Source: DATFFO01 sp963744905 (GTDB taxonomy: Bacteria > Actinomycetota > Acidimicrobiia > Spongiisociales > ZC4RG35). Taken from it: a stretch of 64,000 nucleotides of DNA. Of the stretch, positions 53,078 to 63,318 are shown one piece after another. The notes under the pieces were generated by a model. That model ran no database searches, had not been told where the DNA came from, and worked only from the letters and a program-made list of their open reading frames with translations. The DNA is taken from the NCBI GenBank assembly GCA_963744905.1, contig CAVUUV010000005.1:62001-126000 (forward strand), read 5' to 3'. Numbering within the stretch: position 1 is the first letter of the stretch; each line of letters starts with the position of its first letter. Made by a program: the position numbers and the translations under genes.

Positions 53078-54831
53078 CCGTGTCCGAACTGAAGGTCGCC
53101 CACCTGACCACGGTGGACCTGAGCCTGCGCTACCTGGTCTTCCCGCAGCTTCTTGCCGTCAGGGACATGGGTGGGGAGCCGGTCGGGATCAGTTCGCCGG
53201 GCCCGTTCGTATCCGAGCTCGAGGCAGCCGGAATCCGTCACGTTGCGCTGGAGTCGTCCACGAGGGGCATGGACGTGCTGGCGGATCTGCGGTCTGCCAG
53301 AGAGCTGTGGTCGGTGCTGCGGCGAGAAAGACCAGACGTGCTCCACACCCACAACCCCAAGCCGGGTCTCTACGGGAGGATCATCGGACGGATGGCGGGA
53401 GTCCCGATCGTGGTCAACACCATCCACGGGCTCTATGCGACTCCCGATGATCCCTTCGCGAAGCGGGCCGTGGTGTATCTGCTGGAGACGATCGCCAGTC
53501 GCTTCTCGGACGTGGAGTTGGTGCAAAGCACCGAGGACTATGACCTGATAACGAGGCTGAGGATCGCGGCTCCTCACAAGACCCGACATCTCGGCAACGG
53601 CGTCGACCTGGACAGGTTCGATCCGGGTCGATACAGCGAAACCGAGCGGGCACGCCTCCGTGAGGAACTAGGAGCCCAAGACAACACAATCGTTGTGGGC
53701 ATCGTGGGCCGCTTGGTGGCCGAGAAGGGGTATCCGGAACTGTTCGAGGCCGCTAAGAGGCTCGATGACCGCTTCCTGGTGGTGTGTGTGGGTCCCGAAG
53801 ACCCCGATAAATCGGATGCCATGCCACGGGCGATGATCGAGCAGGCGCGTCATACCGGGGTCAGGTTCCTGGGCATGCGGACCGACGTCGAGCGCCTCTA
53901 CGCCGCCATGGACCTGTTCGTCCTGCCTTCGCATCGAGAGGGATTTCCCCGTGCCGCAATGGAAGCAGCGGCCATGGGCCTACCCATCGTTGCCACGGAT
54001 ATCCGGGGGTGCAGGGAGGTGGTCGAAGGTGGAGAGACGGGCATCTTGTTCCCGGTCGGAGATGTGGACGCCTTGATCGGAGCGATTGTTGACCTCGGCG
54101 GTGTCCCACAGCGTCGGATGCAAATGTCGGCCGCGGCCGCAAAACGGGCCCGAGATCGCTTCGATGAGCGGGAGGTGGTGAAGCGAGTAGTACGGGCTTA
54201 CGCCGATGTGGCCGCGGCGAAGGGCATGCCCTGGCCGACGGGCGACGCTGACGACACCACCTTCCGACCCGCCACTCCTGGTGACGCGCCCATCATCGCC
54301 CGGCTTCACCAAGAGGCCATAGCCAGTGGCTTCCTTCCCCGGCTCGGTCATAGATTCATGACCCTCCTGTACAGGGCGTTGATCGAATGGGAGGACGGGT
54401 GGGTCTACGTTGCCGACCTGGACACTGTGATCGGCTTCGTGGCCGGGGTGGCCGACACCGGAGGCTTCTACCGTTACTTTCTGCGGCGTTGGGGAATCAG
54501 GGCGTTCTTTGCCGCCCTTCCCCAGATGTGGCGACCAGCGGTGATACGCCGAGCCTGGGAGACTCTGCGGTACGGAACGGAAGGAGGAGTCGAAGCGGAG
54601 CTGTTGTCCACCGCCGTCGCCCCCTCTGCCCGCGGCCGAGGCACGGCGGTCGAGTTGGGCGGAAGACTCCTTGGGGAAATGAGCCGACGGGGCATTTCGA
54701 AGGTGAGAGTCGTGTTGGGTGCAGACAACCTTTCTGCCCGAGCCCTGTACAGTCGACTGGGCTTCGTCGAGACCCGCCGATTCGAGCTGCACGCCGGCGA
54801 AGAGTCCATGGAGATGACTTGGTCTTCGTAG
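53074..54831 (+). CDS. GT4 glycosyltransferase fused to GNAT acetyltransferase
   Basis: A 585-aa protein. Residues 1-385 are GT4 ('DVLHTHNPKPGLYGRIIGRMAGVP', 'GIVGRLVAEKGYPELFEAA', 'LPSHREGFPRAAMEAAAMGLPIVATDIRG'). Residues 395-585 are a GNAT domain ('FRPATPGDAPIIARLH', 'LLSTAVAPSARGRGTAVELGGRLL', 'VVLGADNLSARALYSRLGFVETRR'). It could build and acetylate the same sugar, as in bacillosamine-like pathways; substrate not known. TTG start overlaps the previous stop (TTGA). Confidence 0.87.
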   Translation: MTVSELKVAHLTTVDLSLRYLVFPQLLAVRDMGGEPVGISSPGPFVSELEAAGIRHVALESSTRGMDVLADLRSARELWSVLRRERPDVLHTHNPKPGLYGRIIGRMAGVPIVVNTIHGLYATPDDPFAKRAVVYLLETIASRFSDVELVQSTEDYDLITRLRIAAPHKTRHLGNGVDLDRFDPGRYSETERARLREELGAQDNTIVVGIVGRLVAEKGYPELFEAAKRLDDRFLVVCVGPEDPDKSDAMPRAMIEQARHTGVRFLGMRTDVERLYAAMDLFVLPSHREGFPRAAMEAAAMGLPIVATDIRGCREVVEGGETGILFPVGDVDALIGAIVDLGGVPQRRMQMSAAAAKRARDRFDEREVVKRVVRAYADVAAAKGMPWPTGDADDTTFRPATPGDAPIIARLHQEAIASGFLPRLGHRFMTLLYRALIEWEDGWVYVADLDTVIGFVAGVADTGGFYRYFLRRWGIRAFFAALPQMWRPAVIRRAWETLRYGTEGGVEAELLSTAVAPSARGRGTAVELGGRLLGEMSRRGISKVRVVLGADNLSARALYSRLGFVETRRFELHAGEESMEMTWSS

Positions 54832-54833
54832 GC

Positions 54834-55800
54834 ATGGCGGTGGCCCTGGCCATGACCTGGGTGATGGGTGGGATCCTGGTCCGAATCGGACCCCGGCTGG
54901 GCCTGGTCGACGCTCCCGACGGATTCTTGCTCAAGGTGCATACTGCGCCTGCGGTCCCTCTTGGCGGTGTTGCCGTCTTCGCCGGTTGGTTGCTGGGCTG
55001 GGCCCTGGTCGGAGGGGTGGCCTGGTCGGTCGTCGCCCTGGCCGTGGTGGTGGTCGGGCTCGGTTTGGCTGACGACCTCGTCGACCTCCCTCCCAATATC
55101 AGACTCATCGCCGAGGCTGTGATCGGCGTGGTGGCAGTGGTGATCGCAGCTAGACCCTTGCGGCCGGCTCGGCCCTCGACCTGGTGTTCGGGACCGTGCT
55201 GGTGGTCGTGGCCATCAACGCCGTGAACCTGTTCGACGGTCTCGACGGGCTGGCAGGATCGGCAGGGATGGTCGGGTTCTCGGCTTGGCCTGGCTGGCCG
55301 ACATCAGGGGCCGGGGCTCTGGCCCGTATCTGATGGTTGCTGCTGCTCTGGCCGGATTCCTGGTGTGGAATCGGCCTCCGGCCAGGATGTTCCTGGGCGA
55401 CAACGGCTCGTACCTGCTCGGCTTTCTCATGGCGGTTTCCATCATGAGAACCTCGTCAGGTGGTACCGGAGTGAGCCTGGTGGTGGCGTGTCTGGTTCTT
55501 GGGGTATTCGCCTTGGACCTCGCCGTGACGGTCCTGAGACGGGCTCTGGGGCGCCGTCCGTTGTTCGCCGGGGACCGTAACCACACCTACGATCGCCTCC
55601 ATGCCCGGGGCTGGTCGATCCCTGCCATAGATGCAGCGGCAGTGGCGGTGGAGGTGGCATTCGTGCTGGCGGCCGTCCTGATCGAAAGGAGTGGCCACCC
55701 GGGCATCGGGATCGCTCTCGTCGCCCTGGTCGGGGTGGCGGTCGTCGTCCTGGCCGCCTGGGCCAACCCAATCACCGATTCGGCGCCTCTAGGCGGTTGA
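54834..55800 (+). CDS. WecA/MraY-like polyprenyl-phosphate sugar transferase (frameshifted)
   Basis: A membrane enzyme with the family motifs: 'RIGPRLGLVDAPDGFLLKVHTAPAVPLGGVAVF', 'GLGLADDLVDLPPNIRLIAE', 'NAVNLFDGLDGLAGSAG', 'MFLGDNGSYLLGF' and 'DRNHTYDRLHARG'. It would transfer a sugar-1-phosphate from UDP to undecaprenyl phosphate, the first step of repeat-unit assembly. The frame slips twice, near 55171 and 55273, each like one missing base. Convergent with the aminotransferase gene, ends overlapping by 12 bases. Confidence 0.82.
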
Positions 55801-56968
55801 CTCCACCCGGTCCGAAATCTCGTGGGCGTGTTGGTGAATCTGTTCCATCGCCTCGCAGATCGTCTCCACCGTTTCCAGCGGTAGGTGGCTCCAAAGGGGA
55901 GGCTGATCACCTGGCCGGCCAGGCGATCGGTGACCGGCAAGTCACGTTCAGGCAGATGGCGGTAGGCGGTCTGGCGGTGGACCGGAGGCGAGTAATAGGG
56001 ACGGGTGGCGATGCCTTCGGCGTGGAGGGCCGCCACGACGGAGTCCCGACCGGCGCCGAAGCCGTCCTTGTCGATGAGGATGGTGAAGTCCTTGTAGGAA
56101 CTGCGGTCGCCGTCGGGGACCTGCTGGAAGTCGATCCCCCCGAAGCTGGCCCAAGAGCTCTCTATAACGGGTCGCCAGTGCATTGCGATGTGCAACGTGC
56201 TCGTCGAGGTGGTCGAGGGAGGCCAGGGCCATGGCGGCGTTGAGCTTGGGACAACCGGCCGTTCAGGCCTACGAAGCGTGTGTCGTAGTCACCCGGGTTT
56301 CCATAGTCGCGGGCCAGGCGCAGGCGATCGGCCAGGCCGGCATCGTTGGTGGTGACCAGGCCTCCCTCGGCCCCCGATAGCACTTTGGTGGGTGTCAGGC
56401 TGAACACCTCGGCTGCGCCGAAGCCGCCCAGGGGGCGCTGTCTTCCGCCCGCCGACACCACCGAGCCGGCGCCGTGGGCCGCGTCGAACACCAACGTGGC
56501 GCCGAGGTCGTCCGCCCTCGCCTGCAGCCCCTCCACGTCACAGGGCACACCGCAGACATGCACGGCCCCGATGTAGCGGGCTTCGTCGGGAATGTCTTCG
56601 GGTCGAAGGCACCAGGTGGTCGGGTCGCAGTCGGTGAACACCGGATCCAATCCGTTCCAGGCAATGGCATGGGCTGAAGCCGAAAAAGTGAAGGACGGCA
56701 CAACGGCCGGACCCTCACCGGCCAGGGCCTGAGTCACCAGCATCAATCCGGTCGTGCAGGAGGCAACCGCCACGCAATGGTCGACCTCGAAGGCCTGGGC
56801 AACTCTCTCTTCCAGTTGGGCGACGAGCGGTCCGTTGGTGACCATCCCCGATTCGAGGGAGTCGCCGACCATTCCCAGGATCTCTTCTGGCTGTTCGATC
56901 GTGGGCCGTGCAAACGGCAACGGGGGAGTGAAGGCCGGAGTGCCCCCGAGAATCGCGGGCCGGCTCAC
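55789..56968 (-). CDS. DegT/DnrJ/EryC1-type sugar aminotransferase (frameshifted)
   Basis: The N-terminus is 'GGTPAFTPPLPFARPTIEQPEEILGMVGDSLESGMVTNGPLVAQLEE', then 'VPSFTFSASAHAIAWNGLDPVFTDCDPTTWCL', 'FDAAHGAGSVVSAGG' and 'FSLTPTKVLSGAEGGLVTTND' with the PLP Lys. Three frame changes follow, near 56258 (extra C), 56127 (extra G in a G run) and 55888 (missing base). Corrected, they give 'LNAAMALASLDHLDEH', 'GIDFQQVPDGDRSSYKDFTILID' and 'HLPLETVETICEAMEQIHQHAHE'. It makes amino sugars from keto-sugars such as the CapD product. Confidence 0.83.
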
Positions 56969-58272
56969 GCCGCCACCGCCAGATGCTTACCCCGGCCCGG
57001 CTCGGGATGGGGAACCTTCGAATCCCAGCCCAGGGCCACGACCACCGCCAGGAGGAAGGGCAGCACCTGGGAGCGTTGGCGGGCCAGGATGCCCAGGTTG
57101 AGGACCGTGGAGAAGGCGATGATGAACCCAACCGTGAAGGCGGCGCTCATCAGGATGTAAGGGGTGCGGAGGCGTCGAATCCGCTTCAGCATGGCGGGAA
57201 TCTTCCACACCACGAGAATCAGCAGGGCGGTTCCCTCCAGAGCACTGGCCAGGGCCTGAAGGTTGTCTGCTTCGGTGGGGAGGGGTCGAAACAGAACCCG
57301 CAGCGTGGCGCCGGGCAGGGCGGAGAACGAAAAGACGGCATTGCCGGATACGGCCGATCCACCCTGTTGGGTTTGTTGTTGGATGTCGGCCACGAAAGGA
57401 TCCACATCGCCGGGGTCCTGGATGCCGTAGCGGTCGGCGAAGGCCACCACACTGATGATGGCCAGAACGGCCGCTGTCGCCAGCACTATGGATCTCTTCA
57501 CGCCCAGCTTGCCCCACCACTGGCCACGGCCCAGCAGGACCGCTCCCGTGAACGACGCGGTGAGCAGGGCGGCGATGTGGGGACGGATCCAGCCTGCACC
57601 CAGGAGTCCCGCTCCGGCCACGACCAGCCAGGTGGGGGAGTAGGACTCGAAGGAGCGGGCTAGGGCGTAGGAGGCCAGGCCCAGGAAGAGAATCATCAGT
57701 GATTCCTTGCCGATGCTTGACGGCCAGAAGACCATGGTGGGGAGGAAGAAGATGAAGAAGGCGTATATGCCCAGCCGGGCCTCCGGCACCGAGCGTCGGA
57801 AAGCGCAGTAGAAGAGAAGCTGGCCGAAGAAGGCCAGGGTGGCGAACATGAAGAATCCACCCAGCATCGACGGAGTGTGGGGTACGTAGAGGAGACCGGC
57901 CACCCATCTCACTACCTGAGTTCCTTCGCCCATACCTCCTTGTAGGCCGGGTATCTGACCCGACCGCCAGATCTCGGCCAGTTGGCTACCCCAGGAGTGA
58001 TAGCCGGTTGCGTCTCCGACCCCGTTGTATAGATCGACCAGGATGAAGTAGCGGGCTGCGGAACCGACCAGTTTGGCCAGGAAAGCCGCCGATCCCACCC
58101 ACCACAACCAGGGATCCAGTCCGGTGGTCACGACGTTGCAGACGGGTATCACCACGGCGACCAGTACCAGGACGAGGATGACCGTCTGGGCATCCAGCCA
58201 TCCGAACCCCACCCCGGCGGCGAGAATGACGACCAGCCCCACTCCGATCAGGATTGGCGTCGTCGACTTCAC
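56965..58272 (-). CDS. polymerase-like multi-pass membrane protein
   Basis: A 435-aa protein with about ten membrane helices and a periplasmic-type loop 'VDPFVADIQQQTQQGGSAVSG'. 'VFWPSSIGKESLMILFLGLASYALAR' resembles a segment in EpsG/Wzy-type exopolysaccharide polymerases. No strict family signature; polymerase or flippase role is inferred from topology and gene context. GTG start overlaps the GNAT gene stop and its own stop overlaps the aminotransferase start. Confidence 0.68.
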   Translation of the reverse strand: MKSTTPILIGVGLVVILAAGVGFGWLDAQTVILVLVLVAVVIPVCNVVTTGLDPWLWWVGSAAFLAKLVGSAARYFILVDLYNGVGDATGYHSWGSQLAEIWRSGQIPGLQGGMGEGTQVVRWVAGLLYVPHTPSMLGGFFMFATLAFFGQLLFYCAFRRSVPEARLGIYAFFIFFLPTMVFWPSSIGKESLMILFLGLASYALARSFESYSPTWLVVAGAGLLGAGWIRPHIAALLTASFTGAVLLGRGQWWGKLGVKRSIVLATAAVLAIISVVAFADRYGIQDPGDVDPFVADIQQQTQQGGSAVSGNAVFSFSALPGATLRVLFRPLPTEADNLQALASALEGTALLILVVWKIPAMLKRIRRLRTPYILMSAAFTVGFIIAFSTVLNLGILARQRSQVLPFLLAVVVALGWDSKVPHPEPGRGKHLAVAA

Positions 58273-59204
58273 AGGAGCTCCAGGTCTCCAAGGGAGATGT
58301 CCCAGTTGCCGAGCCGGCTCACCTCCACCTCGAGCGGCCGCAGTGGTCTGGCGAACAGGGTCAGAGCCTTGACGAATGGCGCCGGGAACAAGCCTGAACG
58401 CAGGGCCTGCCGACGCTCAGGTGTTCCACGCGGGAACCAACCCGCCAGGTAAGCGGCGTCGGTGTTGTGGGCAGCCTTCCGCACGGCAGAGCCACCATCA
58501 GGGCCAAAGAGGTCCGAGACGACCAGTTCTGCCCGGCCGCGGCGCAGATTCGACCTGAGGACGGCGAATGATTCCGCTCCGGCTGCGACCACCGTGTAAC
58601 GGACGGTCGGGTGTGAGCCGAAGCGCCACTGCATGTACTCGGCTGTACGAGGGGTTCGCAGACCCAACGGAGCGCGATCGGTCACGGAACGGGCATCCCA
58701 ACCGTGGGCGCCGGGGACCGAGGGAAAGTTGCCGCTCTTCCTTCCGAAGCGGAACGTGGGCCTGATCATCACACCGATCGAACCCACCTCCTGCCAACCC
58801 ATGGTGAGGTAACCGGCTCCGGAGCGCGGATTGGGAGTGTTGAAGATCAGATCCACACCGGACGCGGTCGCTAGGTCGACCGCGTCCTCGGTGAGACGTC
58901 GGAACACGCCCCTCCTTCGTGCCCGGGGGTGGGTGGCGGTATCGACGGCACGGACGCATCGCAGCGTATCGCCGCCAGTGAGGTTCATCTGCCAGCGCAT
59001 GAAAGCCCGAAACCCGACCACGCCCCGGGAGTCCTCGGCGACCAACATGATCGATTGACCGAAAGGGTTGTCGAGATGTTTCCAGGCGAACCATTCCCGA
59101 GTTCGCTGCAGTGTCTCGGTCTCACCTAGCGACTCTGCCAGAAGATGGAGGACGGCGTCCTCGTCCCGGGCGTGAAAGGGTCGAACACTGAGCTGGGCGG
59201 TCAT
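58269..59204 (-). CDS. GNAT-family N-acetyltransferase
   Basis: A 311-aa protein with N-terminal GNAT fold 'LSVRPFHARDEDAVLHLLAES', 'SIMLVAEDSRGVVGFRAFMRW' and acetyl-CoA site 'AVDTATHPRARRRGVFRRLTEDAVDLATASGVDLIFNTPN'. The C-terminal half ('YMQWRFGSHPTVRY') suits the large polysaccharide-linked GNATs. Coupled on both sides by ATGA/GTGA. Confidence 0.82.
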   Translation of the reverse strand: MTAQLSVRPFHARDEDAVLHLLAESLGETETLQRTREWFAWKHLDNPFGQSIMLVAEDSRGVVGFRAFMRWQMNLTGGDTLRCVRAVDTATHPRARRRGVFRRLTEDAVDLATASGVDLIFNTPNPRSGAGYLTMGWQEVGSIGVMIRPTFRFGRKSGNFPSVPGAHGWDARSVTDRAPLGLRTPRTAEYMQWRFGSHPTVRYTVVAAGAESFAVLRSNLRRGRAELVVSDLFGPDGGSAVRKAAHNTDAAYLAGWFPRGTPERRQALRSGLFPAPFVKALTLFARPLRPLEVEVSRLGNWDISLGDLELL

Positions 59205-60319
59205 GTGAGGAGCCGACGGTAAACGGACTCGAATCTGTTCACCATGGCTGCCAGCCCGTAGCGATCGGCCACCACATCGGCCCCGGCCCGCCCGAGTGAG
59301 CGACCACGGTCCGGACTGGTCAAGACCTCGTGGATCGCCTTGGCAAGCTCTCGGGGAGATCGGGCCTGCACCAGCCGTCCGGTCTCTCCCTCGACGACCA
59401 CATCCGGCACGCCACCCACGGCCGTGGCTACTACAGGTCTGCCGAGGGCCATTGCTTCCAGGATCGTCACCGGGAGGCCCTCGAAGTCGGCCGGGTTGAC
59501 GTAGACGTCTGCGGCGGCGATGAAGGAGAGGGCATCAGGACGACGCCCCAGGAACCTCAGCCGGTCACCGAGGTGGGATGCCTGGGATCGGAAACGAGCG
59601 AGATCGCCCGGATACTTCTCACCGCCGATCGACACCACCGTGAGGCCCGGTACCAATCTGAGCAGCTCGGTGACGGTCTCGACGAGTAGGTCGTGGCCCT
59701 TCCCAGGGCGGATGTTCCCCACGTGCACTACAAGTGGATCCTTGGCGTCGAGTCCCAGTTCTCGGCGTGCCATCTCCGCTGCCCCTGGATCTACCGAGAC
59801 GGCCACCCCGTTGGGTATCACCTCTACCTGCGGTCCTCCATATCCGGCCACGCTGTCTGCCACGGCCTGACTCACGGCCGTGACGTCGGTGTTGCGCCGA
59901 TATGTGGCGCGGTTGAGAAGACGGGTGACCGTGCGGTAGGACGAGGCCAGGTTGTGCTCCGTATAAACGATCGGCACGCTCACCGACAGGCGAGCCAAGA
60001 TCCCCGCAACGGGGAGGTGGGCGTGAACCAGGTCGACATTCCACACCCTGCTCAGCCGTCGCAGCAGCCATGCACTCCGTGGTCGAAATCCCTGTTGTGT
60101 CCCGATGCAGACGGTGGGCACCTGGAGCGATTCCAGGTCGGGGCCCAACTGGTCCTTCCAGGGCAGCAGATAAGCTACTCGATAGTCGAATTCGGCCCGA
60201 TTCCAGTGCCTGGCTCCCTCGGAGATGAGTTTCTCGGCGCCCCCGATACCCAGCCCCTTGACCAGTACCAGCACTACCGGTCGGCCAGGTCCTTTCGGGT
60301 CGGCGGGATCAGTCGGCAT
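59201..60319 (-). CDS. glycosyltransferase family 4
   Basis: A 372-aa GT-B enzyme: 'VVLVLVKGLGIGGAEKLI' at the N-terminus, 'DLVHAHLPVAGILARLSVSVPIVYTEHN', 'VIPNGVAVSVDPGAAEMARRELGL', 'VVHVGNIRPGKGHDLLVETV' and 'NPADFEGLPVTILEAMALGRPVVATAVGGVPDVV' (E-x7-E). Transfers a sugar to the growing repeat unit; donor unknown. Its start lies inside the end of the epimerase gene. Confidence 0.9.
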   Translation of the reverse strand: MPTDPADPKGPGRPVVLVLVKGLGIGGAEKLISEGARHWNRAEFDYRVAYLLPWKDQLGPDLESLQVPTVCIGTQQGFRPRSAWLLRRLSRVWNVDLVHAHLPVAGILARLSVSVPIVYTEHNLASSYRTVTRLLNRATYRRNTDVTAVSQAVADSVAGYGGPQVEVIPNGVAVSVDPGAAEMARRELGLDAKDPLVVHVGNIRPGKGHDLLVETVTELLRLVPGLTVVSIGGEKYPGDLARFRSQASHLGDRLRFLGRRPDALSFIAAADVYVNPADFEGLPVTILEAMALGRPVVATAVGGVPDVVVEGETGRLVQARSPRELAKAIHEVLTSPDRGRSLGRAGADVVADRYGLAAMVNRFESVYRRLLT

Positions 60320-61181
60320 CCATCAGCTCTGTCAGCCCGTCGCCGAATGGCATCTGCGGTCTCCAACCCAGCACGTCCGAGGCACGTTGGGCGCTGACCA
60401 GGGCGGGGGAGACGTCACCGGGACGAGGGGGTCCGAAGCTGAGCTCGGTCGGGTATCGAGCAACGATCGCATCGGCCAGTTCCTTGATGGAGACGGTCTC
60501 CTCAGCAACCACGTTGAGTGCCTGGCCGTGCACATCGGGCTCACAGGCCATGGAGAAGGCGCGGGCGATGTCGGAGGCATGGGTGAACTGACGTCCCTGC
60601 GACCCATCGCCCTGAACGGTGATGGGCTCGCCCCGGCGGGCCTTGTCGATGAAGATCCTGAACACGGAGTTGGGCCTCAGCCCCGATCCGTAGGCGGTGC
60701 CGAGCCGTAACGCCAGGACGGGAACGTCGTGGAGGGCGTCTGCGGCCAGCAGCATCTGCTCTCCGGCCAGCTTGGTGATGCTGTAGGGATGGTCGGGATG
60801 GCAGGGATGGTCCTCGTCGATCGGTTCATACTGAGGCGGTCCATACACCTCCCAGGTGGAGGCATAGATCACCCGAGAACCGTGTCGGGCGGCTGCTGTG
60901 GCCACATTGGCCGACCCCGTCGCGTTGACGGCGGCGGCCAGGGCGGGATCGGTGCCGGCCAGGTAGACGTCACCGACGGCACCGATATGACAGACCACAT
61001 CCTGCCCGGAGATCGCAAGGTCGACACTCTCTGCTTCCCTCAGGTCTCCTGGCACCCAGTCGGTACCTAGGTTGGGTTCGGTGACGAGATCGAACCCGGT
61101 CACATCGTGGCCGTCTTCCATCAAACGCCTGGCCACATGACGCCCCAGGAAACCCGCTGCCCCGGTTACCAGCACCTTCAT
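60309..61181 (-). CDS. NAD-dependent sugar epimerase/dehydratase
   Basis: A 290-aa extended SDR. 'MKVLVTGAAGFLGRHVARRL' (G-x-x-G-x-x-G), 'IYASTWEVYGPPQYEPIDEDHP', 'YSITKLAGEQ' (Tyr/Lys pair) and 'RLGTAYGSGLRPNSVFRIFI'. Makes a nucleotide-sugar precursor; exact sugar not deducible. ATG at 61181 behind GGAGGCGGAG; the longer frame is upstream noise. Confidence 0.92.
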   Translation of the reverse strand: MKVLVTGAAGFLGRHVARRLMEDGHDVTGFDLVTEPNLGTDWVPGDLREAESVDLAISGQDVVCHIGAVGDVYLAGTDPALAAAVNATGSANVATAAARHGSRVIYASTWEVYGPPQYEPIDEDHPCHPDHPYSITKLAGEQMLLAADALHDVPVLALRLGTAYGSGLRPNSVFRIFIDKARRGEPITVQGDGSQGRQFTHASDIARAFSMACEPDVHGQALNVVAEETVSIKELADAIVARYPTELSFGPPRPGDVSPALVSAQRASDVLGWRPQMPFGDGLTELMDAD

Positions 61182-61358
61182 CTCCGCCTCCCTGGAGTCC
61201 GCCACCCCGCAATAGCTTGGCAATACATCTAGCGGCCCATCGCATAGTCGTATTTCGCGTGCTACAAAGTGTAGGTCGGCATTTGCGGCCCGGTAATGGG
61301 CCTTGGGTACAGTTGTCGGCGAGACAGCGCTTTGGGGCGTGTCGCAAGGGAGGCAGGC

Positions 61359-63308
61359 ATGGGGACGCAACCAGACGCCGGTCATGGGGAGGACGTGGAG
61401 GCGCGAGGATGGCCGCGGGTCGCCCGCGCCTTTGCCGGCTTGAGAGTCGATGTTTCCTTCGCCGTCATCGACACCGTCGTCGTCGTCGCCGCCTACATGG
61501 CGGCTTTGCTGATTCGCTTCGCCGACCGTCAGGGCAGCATCTCGCCAGATTGGTGGCATGGCTTCTGGAAATACTTACCAGTTGTGATAGTGGTGCATCT
61601 GCTGGTGTGCGCCGCGATGGGCGCATACGGGCATGTATGGGAGTTCGCCTCGGTAGAGGAGGCCATGCGCCTGGTGATGGCAGCCCTGATCTCCGTCCTG
61701 CTTCTGTTGTTAGGGCTGGTAGCGGTCCAGGAGGCGACCGGCGCCTCGATGAGGTTGATGCCGGTCACGGTCGTCCTATTGGGTTCGGGCCTCGCTCTGG
61801 GAGGGATGGGGGCGGTGCGCTTCCGTTCCCGACTGTTCTCCTTCCGACGAACGCAGGACCTGGTCATCCGACGAGCCCTGGTGGTCGGAGGCGGACGAGC
61901 CACGGCCGACCTGGCCCGGAGGGGCCGCATGGCCACACCGCCCATCGAGGTCGTCGGCCTGGTCGACGATGTGGGATCGCCCAGACGGGTGGCGGGGGTG
62001 TCGGTGGTGGGGAGCATCGATGAGCTTCCCGATCTCATCTCCAGCTACGACATCGACGAGGTGGTCATAGCTGCCAATGTTGGGCCGGAAACGACCCGCC
62101 AGGTGGTGGACCTATGTGTTGCGGTCGACGTCCACCTTCGCACCCTCCCCGATGTGGAGAGCCTGCTCGGCCCCCAGGGCATGGGCGACGTCAGGGATCT
62201 GGAACTGGCCGATCTCCTGCCCAGGCCGACCGTCCACACCGACCTGGCCGCCGTCAAACAGTTGATCGCGGGAAGGCGGGTCCTCGTCACAGGTGCCGGC
62301 GGGTCGATCGGCTCGGAGATCGTGAACCAGATACTCCGATTTGATCCCCAGGAGTTGATCGCCCTCGACCACGACGAAGGCCACCTCTACGACGCCGGAC
62401 TGGGATGGACGGGGGAGGAGCCCCAGCCGATCACATTGCTGGCCGACATCTGTGATCGGGCATCGCTGGACCGGATCCTCAGACGCCATCGACCCCAGGT
62501 CATCTTCCACGCCGCCGCCCACAAGCACGTGCCCATCCTCGAAGCGCATCCCGATGAGGCGGTCAAGACCAACGTGGCCGGCACCCGCAACCTGATCGAC
62601 TGTGCTCGCCGCCACGGCGCGGAACGCTTCGTCCTCATCTCGACCGACAAGGCGGTGGAGCCTTCCTCTGTGATGGGGGCATCCAAACGGGTGGCCGAGA
62701 TGATGGTCCAGACTGCCGCAGATTCTTCACCGCAGGGGATGGTCCTGAGTGCGGTCAGGTTCGGCAACGTCCTCGGGAGCCGGGGGAGCGTGGTCCCCAC
62801 CTTCATGTATCAGATCCAAAACGGCGGCCCCGTCACGGTCTCCGACCCCGATATGCTGCGCTACTTCATGCTCACCTCCGAGGCGGTCGAACTGGTCCTC
62901 CAGGCTGCCGCCCTGGCAGAGGGAGGTGAGATCTACGTTCTCGATATGGGTGAGCCGATCCGAATCGGAGACCTGGCTCACCGCATGATCCGGCTGTCCG
63001 GGCTGATACCCGGAAGGGATATTGCCGTCGAGATCACCGGCGCTCGACCGGGCGAGAAGGGGGTCGAGGTTCTGTCTCACCTCCCCCTTGAGCCCTCTTC
63101 ACATCCCCGGATAAGCCTGGCCCAGGCCACACATCCGGGCCCGGTCACCATGTCGGACGCCGTCGCCCTGCTGGAGTCGATGGCGGACGACGGCGACTGT
63201 GGAGGAATCCGAGATGTGTTGATGGCGCTGTCCTGGCAGACTTGGAGCCGTGACGAGACGCTCGACATCCGGTCAGTTGTCGCGGAGAGACTGGGCGAGT
63301 CCGCGTAA
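61359..63308 (+). CDS. CapD/WbpM-type nucleotide-sugar 4,6-dehydratase
   Basis: A 649-aa protein with four N-terminal membrane helices (about 30-150), a first Rossmann domain ('ALVVGGGRATADLARRG', about 180) and the catalytic SDR domain ('VLVTGAGGSIGSEIVNQIL' near 310, 'HAAAHKHVPILEAHPDEAVKTNV', 'STDKAVEPSSVMGASKRVAEM', 'RFGNVLGSRGSVVP'). It converts UDP-GlcNAc to a 4-keto-6-deoxy sugar that DegT aminotransferases and GNATs can modify. ATG at 61359 behind GGGAGG. Confidence 0.92.
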   Translation: MGTQPDAGHGEDVEARGWPRVARAFAGLRVDVSFAVIDTVVVVAAYMAALLIRFADRQGSISPDWWHGFWKYLPVVIVVHLLVCAAMGAYGHVWEFASVEEAMRLVMAALISVLLLLLGLVAVQEATGASMRLMPVTVVLLGSGLALGGMGAVRFRSRLFSFRRTQDLVIRRALVVGGGRATADLARRGRMATPPIEVVGLVDDVGSPRRVAGVSVVGSIDELPDLISSYDIDEVVIAANVGPETTRQVVDLCVAVDVHLRTLPDVESLLGPQGMGDVRDLELADLLPRPTVHTDLAAVKQLIAGRRVLVTGAGGSIGSEIVNQILRFDPQELIALDHDEGHLYDAGLGWTGEEPQPITLLADICDRASLDRILRRHRPQVIFHAAAHKHVPILEAHPDEAVKTNVAGTRNLIDCARRHGAERFVLISTDKAVEPSSVMGASKRVAEMMVQTAADSSPQGMVLSAVRFGNVLGSRGSVVPTFMYQIQNGGPVTVSDPDMLRYFMLTSEAVELVLQAAALAEGGEIYVLDMGEPIRIGDLAHRMIRLSGLIPGRDIAVEITGARPGEKGVEVLSHLPLEPSSHPRISLAQATHPGPVTMSDAVALLESMADDGDCGGIRDVLMALSWQTWSRDETLDIRSVVAERLGESA

Positions 63309-63318
63309 TGGGTCGGGC

